DNA of 8,948 nt from Lachnospiraceae bacterium (GTDB lineage: Bacteria; Bacillota; Clostridia; Lachnospirales; Lachnospiraceae), in contig VSOA01000151.1 in NCBI GenBank assembly GCA_009774585.1, positions 1-8,948 of the forward strand, written 5' to 3'. Below, in pieces: positions 5,326 through 8,948 of the stretch (position 1 is the first letter of the stretch; every line of letters starts with the position of its first letter). The position numbers and the translations under genes are program-made. The notes under the pieces were generated by a model. The model was given only the letters and a program-made list of their open reading frames with translations, did not search any database and had not been told where the DNA came from.

Positions 5326-5997
5326 CTAAAACACAATCGGTATCATGCTGTAAGCTGCGTCCCTGCTCTCCTCACAGCAGACCGCCACCCGGTATCCGGC
5401 AATCTCCGAATATTCTTTCAGATGGTAGTACTTCGCGTTAAACGTATGCCTGACGCGTATCTTTTCCTTATCTTTATTCATCACCACCGCAAAATCGCCT
5501 AGCGGCAGCGAAATGCCTTTGCCGGTAGCTTTTAGGAAACTCTCCTTCATCGTCCAGATGCGGAACATCCTCTCCGTGATTTCTTCCTCATCCTGCACTT
5601 CGTACAGCCATTCCAGCTCCTCTTTCGCAAAAAAACGGTCGGCTACCTTAAGACGTCCCGGCTTGATAAGTTCGATATCATTTCCCATAGGCTTATCGCC
5701 GATACTGCATATCGCATAATCGCCCGAATGGGACAGTGAAAAATGAATACTCTGCTGATATTTTAAAGACGGTTTGCCCCACTCGCCAAACTCATATTCA
5801 ATGCTCTTTTCTCTAAGTCCGTAAGTTTCCAGCGCATGATCCAAGGCAATCCCCGCTCCAAGGCTTCTGTTTTTATCCTTTTCATGCTTTAAGAGCGCTA
5901 TCTTCTGCTGCCTGTACGGCGACAAAAGATTCAGTTTCTCCTGAAAAAATTCCTCATTCTCAAATTGTGTCACATTAATATAGTAAGTATATATCAT
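5326..5997 (-). CDS. 4'-phosphopantetheinyl transferase, Sfp type
   Basis: A 223-residue enzyme of the Sfp/Gsp class, which moves the phosphopantetheine arm of CoA to a serine on acyl- or peptidyl-carrier proteins. Visible motifs: W-G-K-P (73-76), F-S-L-S-H-S (86-91), G-N-D-I-E (105-109) with the Mg-binding Asp107 and Glu109, F-F-A-K-E-E (122-127), and W-T-M-K-E-S-F-L-K-A-T-G-K-G (148-161) containing the Trp/Lys/Glu/Lys signature. The start at 5997 is set by GTGGAG 8 nt upstream, which lies in the last codons of the helicase gene, and by homology; the frame continues to 6189 inside the helicase but that extension is a shadow. The 4-bp gap implies translational coupling. No carrier-protein or NRPS/PKS gene is in view, so the substrate is unknown. 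Stop is TAG. Confidence 0.93.
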   Translation of the reverse strand: MIYTYYINVTQFENEEFFQEKLNLLSPYRQQKIALLKHEKDKNRSLGAGIALDHALETYGLREKSIEYEFGEWGKPSLKYQQSIHFSLSHSGDYAICSIGDKPMGNDIELIKPGRLKVADRFFAKEELEWLYEVQDEEEITERMFRIWTMKESFLKATGKGISLPLGDFAVVMNKDKEKIRVRHTFNAKYYHLKEYSEIAGYRVAVCCEESRDAAYSMIPIVF

Positions 5998-6001
5998 CTT
6001 T

Positions 6002-8005
6002 CTATCTCCACTTACGGTCGTGCGGATATCTGCGCATGGAGCGCAGCACCCTGTCGTCCTCCTCGCCCTCAGCATGATAACATTCCTGACAGATCGGATA
6101 GGCATAATCCCAAGGCAGGACCACTCCGCAGCCGCGGCATCTTTTTTCAAACTGCCCCTTATCTTCCTTGAGCAGTTCGCCAATCTCATGCTGCGCCCAC
6201 TCTCTGTTGACCGCCACTTCTTCCTTGTCCACTTCCCAATTCATCCTGCCGGAAAACTGCGTAAACAAATCCAACTGTTTATAGTATGACTCTAAGCCCT
6301 CCAAGGAAAAATCCTGCGGAAGCATCGGACAGTTATGCGTTTCTGTCGGACGCTCGCAGTACCGGAGCCACAGCCGCAGCACCTCCCTGTCTTTGACGTC
6401 AAAGGGGCATGTAATCAGAGACAGCACAAATTTTCTGTCTTCCATATAAGACAGTTTCCTACGGTAGTTTTTAAGATAGCGGTATTTCTTCACACTCTCC
6501 GTCATGGAAATCTTGTCATACATGGGAAGATTCTTCGTCTTTTCCCACGCTTCGATAATCTCGTCCAATTCCATATCGATATCCAATAACACTTCCGGGA
6601 AGCCAATCCTCGCTCTATTAAGCGGATAAAGCGGTTCTACCAGCTTCCTGCCGATATATTCCGTGTCCATCGCCGACTGTACATATCCCACATCATAATA
6701 TCCGTATCTTCCCGCGCGCCCCGCGATCTGCCTGACTTCTTCCGCTTCCAGTCTGCGCTTGTCCGTACCGTCGAACTTCATGCTGTTCATGAATACAATC
6801 CGCCTGATAGGCAGGTTGATACCCATACCAATAGCATCCGTCGCCACCACCACCTGATTGACGCCTTCCGTAAAAAGCCTTACCTGCTCCTGCCTCGTCT
6901 GAGGCGGCAGATTCCCGTAGATAACGCTTGCTTTGATTCCCCGTCCCTCAAGCGTCGCCGCAATCGCCAGCACGTTTTTCTTAGAAAAAGCAATCAGCGC
7001 GTCGCCCGGTTCCACATCCTTGCTCATGTCAAAACGCTTCGGAATAAACTCAAGCTTCGTGTTGCGCTCATGATGTACGATTTCGTATGTGTCTCCACAT
7101 CTTCTGATCATCCTGACCAAGAGATTCTCCGCCGTGCCGGAACAGCACACATGAATCTCCTCGGCACGGATACCGAGAAGCGCCCGCGTCCAGAAGCTGC
7201 CTCTGTTCTCGTCCGCCATCATCTGTGCCTCATCAATCACCGCGATATCGTACACTTCCCTGATATCCAGTATCTCCACCGTCGATGACTGTACAAAACT
7301 TCCCGGTGTGCGTATCGTCTCTTCTCCCGTAATCATGCTGCACGGGATACCCGCCGTCATCATTCTGTCGTAAACTTCCAGCGCCAGCAGACGAAGCGGT
7401 CCTAAATAGATTCCGTGATAAGCCTGTTTCAATCTTTGCAGCGCCTGATAGGTCTTGCCGCTGTTAGTCGGTCCGATATGCAGGATAAAATGGCGTTTCA
7501 TCCCTCGCGCCTCCGGATACTGCTTCTCCGGTTCCGCCTCCATCAGTTCCTCTATGCGCTGTCCCACAAGATACTGCATGTACTCCTCTTTGTAAATTTC
7601 ATAAAGTGATTTTGCACGCAGAAGTTCTGCAGTCCTCTTCATATGCACAATGTCTTCCGGATTGACTCCACCGGTCATTTTATTCAAAAAAGCGATATCC
7701 AGACGTATCAGCATACGCAGCGTATGCTTATATTTTTTGTGCACTCTTTTTTCCGTATGATTCGCCACCGTATATCCGATTGCCGCGGCACGCTTATGCA
7801 GTTCTTTCATATCCGCCAGTATCTGATGGCTTTCCTGTCCCTTCTTACGCGCGATACGCCGTTCCAGCTGTCCGATTTGTTTCTCAATGCTTCCTAACGG
7901 TCTGCGCTGTTCATTCGGATGAAAATTAAGAAAAGCATTGATGTAAGTAAGCCAGACCGACTCGGGTATATCTTCCATATTCATTTCTTTTGTCTCATTT
8001 ACCAT
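6002..8005 (-). CDS. SUV3-like DExH-box RNA helicase with C-terminal zinc knuckle
   Basis: About 667 residues (numbered from the ATG at 8005). The motor closely resembles SUV3, the mitochondrial degradosome helicase: Walker A GPTNSGKT (178-185), Y-L-G-P-L-R-L-L-A-L-E (200-210), M-I-T-G-E-E (224-229), Walker B DEAQ (258-261; DEIQ in SUV3), S-G-T (289-291), V-V-A-T-D-A-I-G-M-G-I-N (386-397) and the arginine-finger motif QIAGRAGRYG (426-435). A helical N-terminal region of about 170 residues precedes it. The C-terminus carries C623-x2-C626 and C639-x2-C642, a likely zinc site. Expected role: ATP-driven unwinding of RNA in decay or ribosome-linked surveillance. Start is uncertain: an in-frame GTG at 8023 would add six residues, but the ATG at 8005 has GAGAG 8 nt upstream and a better start codon. 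It follows the NYN-fusion gene by 43 bp and precedes the transferase gene by 4 bp. Stop is TAG. Confidence 0.92.
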   Translation of the reverse strand: MVNETKEMNMEDIPESVWLTYINAFLNFHPNEQRRPLGSIEKQIGQLERRIARKKGQESHQILADMKELHKRAAAIGYTVANHTEKRVHKKYKHTLRMLIRLDIAFLNKMTGGVNPEDIVHMKRTAELLRAKSLYEIYKEEYMQYLVGQRIEELMEAEPEKQYPEARGMKRHFILHIGPTNSGKTYQALQRLKQAYHGIYLGPLRLLALEVYDRMMTAGIPCSMITGEETIRTPGSFVQSSTVEILDIREVYDIAVIDEAQMMADENRGSFWTRALLGIRAEEIHVCCSGTAENLLVRMIRRCGDTYEIVHHERNTKLEFIPKRFDMSKDVEPGDALIAFSKKNVLAIAATLEGRGIKASVIYGNLPPQTRQEQVRLFTEGVNQVVVATDAIGMGINLPIRRIVFMNSMKFDGTDKRRLEAEEVRQIAGRAGRYGYYDVGYVQSAMDTEYIGRKLVEPLYPLNRARIGFPEVLLDIDMELDEIIEAWEKTKNLPMYDKISMTESVKKYRYLKNYRRKLSYMEDRKFVLSLITCPFDVKDREVLRLWLRYCERPTETHNCPMLPQDFSLEGLESYYKQLDLFTQFSGRMNWEVDKEEVAVNREWAQHEIGELLKEDKGQFEKRCRGCGVVLPWDYAYPICQECYHAEGEEDDRVLRSMRRYPHDRKWR

Positions 8006-8048
8006 ATTATATTCTCTCTTCACGGTACTTTAATCCATCTTTACTCGT

Positions 8049-8948
8049 CTATTCCCTGCGCACGCGATCCACATATGCCGCCACTTCATCATTCGCCCCA
8101 TCCAGCAGGTAATTTCTGTCCCCGGAAGATTTGCCTGTCTTCTCAAGGAACATCCGGCGGAGTTCTTCTCCCGCCTCCATCACTTCCTCCTGCAATTCTG
8201 CCGCTGAGACACGGATCGCTCCCGCGCCCATGATGATAAGCTGCTCCAATCCGTCTGAAGTCGCCACTCTTACGCGGTGTTTCCTGCCAATCTCATGCGT
8301 CACCTTCTCGATATACTGGTCTGCGGTCTCCGCTTCTTTGGTGTACACAACGTCAATATTGTGATAGCGGTCCGTGCTCCCGGGGTTGCCTTTCACCTTG
8401 TAGGCGTCGAAAACCAATATCAGGCGCATATTGCGGTAGCCTTGGAAATTGCTCAGAATGTCCATCAGTCTGCCACGGGCGCTGTCAAGGTTCGTCTGCG
8501 CCAATTCGCTTAACGCACCCCATGCAAATATAATGTTGTATCCATCTACCAATAAATATTCATCGCCTGCCGGAATCGGCTTCGCTTGCCGTGTTCGTCC
8601 CTCCTGCGCTTTTTCTTCCCGCGGTCTTTCTTCCTGCACTCGTCCTTTCTGCGGGCTTCCCGCGCTGATTGTCCTCGCCCAGCCTTGCTTCTTTCTCTCT
8701 TTCACCCCATATGTCCGGTTCATAATCTCATCAATTTCATCCTGTCCGATGACATCTGCCATTCCACCCGCTTGCCTTCTGCCGCCAAGTCTTGTGTGCC
8801 CGTTCTTTACAGCCTCTCCGTCTTGTTCCCGTCCGGCAGTACGCTCCGCTGCTGTTTCCGAGCTTTCTCCCATACCGTCCGCCTGTGTATATTGGCTGTG
8901 GTCCGTCACATAATCCAGATGCATATACTCTTCCACCCGGTCCCACTC
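8049..8948 (-). CDS. C-terminal part of a translation-factor-like (EF-G/TetM-type) protein with a NYN/YacP (Rae1-like) nuclease domain
   Basis: Frame is open at the window edge; 299 residues are visible. The first residues, E-W-D-R-V-E-E-Y-M-H-L-D, match as I recall them the extreme C-terminus of TetM-type/EF-G-like GTPases (PW[ND]xVEEYMH), so the GTPase body should lie beyond 8948. After a charged linker of about 110 residues comes a NYN/PIN-like domain of the YacP family (about 130-270): L-L-V-D135-G-Y-N-I-I, V-F-D181-A-Y-K-V-K-G-N, T-K-E-A-E207-T-A-D210, and V-A-T-S-D232-G-L-E-Q, supplying the acidic metal-binding set. The B. subtilis YacP protein, Rae1, cuts mRNA in the ribosomal A site. 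A fusion would place such a nuclease on a ribosome-binding GTPase. If instead the GTG at 8936 were the true start, this would be a separate 295-residue YacP protein, but no ribosome site supports that. Stop is TAG. Confidence 0.82.
   Translation of the reverse strand, partial: EWDRVEEYMHLDYVTDHSQYTQADGMGESSETAAERTAGREQDGEAVKNGHTRLGGRRQAGGMADVIGQDEIDEIMNRTYGVKERKKQGWARTISAGSPQKGRVQEERPREEKAQEGRTRQAKPIPAGDEYLLVDGYNIIFAWGALSELAQTNLDSARGRLMDILSNFQGYRNMRLILVFDAYKVKGNPGSTDRYHNIDVVYTKEAETADQYIEKVTHEIGRKHRVRVATSDGLEQLIIMGAGAIRVSAAELQEEVMEAGEELRRMFLEKTGKSSGDRNYLLDGANDEVAAYVDRVRRE

Noticed and set aside
5998..6189. N-terminal extension of the phosphopantetheinyl transferase frame into the helicase gene
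   Set aside because: The family starts near the M-I-Y-T-Y-Y sequence at 5997, which has a ribosome site; the extension overlaps well-conserved helicase coding sequence in another frame and has no family-like residues.
347..8051. Recoding of TAG as a sense codon
   Set aside because: TAG ends genes at family-typical lengths and is followed by starts of other genes; no gene continues sensibly through it.
8449..8913. 154-residue plus-strand reading frame
   Set aside because: Antisense to the NYN domain and its linker, with no ribosome site and low-complexity Ser/Pro/Cys composition.

Overview
The window reads as chromosome of an endospore-forming Firmicute of class Clostridia, most likely a Lachnospiraceae member. 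This is inferred from an orphan spoVAD behind a sigma-G-type promoter, strong AGGAG-type ribosome sites, moderate GC, and families I know mainly from gut Clostridia (SUV3-like helicase, EF-G/TetM-like protein with a YacP tail, coiled-coil Rpn nuclease). Every gene I can support is on the minus strand, so reading order runs from high to low coordinates.

Right block (8948 to 5326) is one probable operon entering from outside the window. First comes the C-terminal end of a translation-factor-like protein with a NYN/YacP (Rae1-like) nuclease domain. It is followed by a SUV3-like DExH RNA helicase with a C-terminal four-cysteine zinc knuckle, then an Sfp-type phosphopantetheinyl transferase starting 4 bp after the helicase stop. 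The first two suggest a ribosome/mRNA surveillance or decay module; the third may only be a passenger.

Middle (5325 to 4147): a stand-alone spoVAD with its own near-perfect sigma-G promoter and a downstream palindromic terminator. The usual spoVAC and spoVAE partners are absent on both sides. Then comes a roughly 375 bp AT-rich gap holding only a candidate promoter, a leader hairpin and a short inverted repeat.

Accessory-looking block (3817 to 1148): an Rpn/PD-(D/E)XK 'transposase-like' nuclease with a C-terminal coiled coil built from three 42-bp tandem repeats, a 94-residue partner starting 2 bp after it, an atypical SDR epimerase-like protein, and a 76-residue unknown protein, closed by a bidirectional terminator. 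Inside rpn, a very strong Shine-Dalgarno sits in front of an in-frame ATG. It could make the coiled-coil domain as a separate 137-residue protein, recalling the intragenic antitoxins reported for E. coli rpn genes.

Left block (1016 to 1): a TetR-type regulator under a consensus TTGACA/TATAAT promoter overlapped by a perfect 9-bp-arm palindrome, so very probably self-repressed. It is followed 53 bp later by the start of a secreted, acidic-linker protein that runs off the window.

Most interesting: the nuclease-tailed translation factor with the SUV3-like helicase, the possible intragenic Rpn product with its small neighbour, and the orphan spoVAD.
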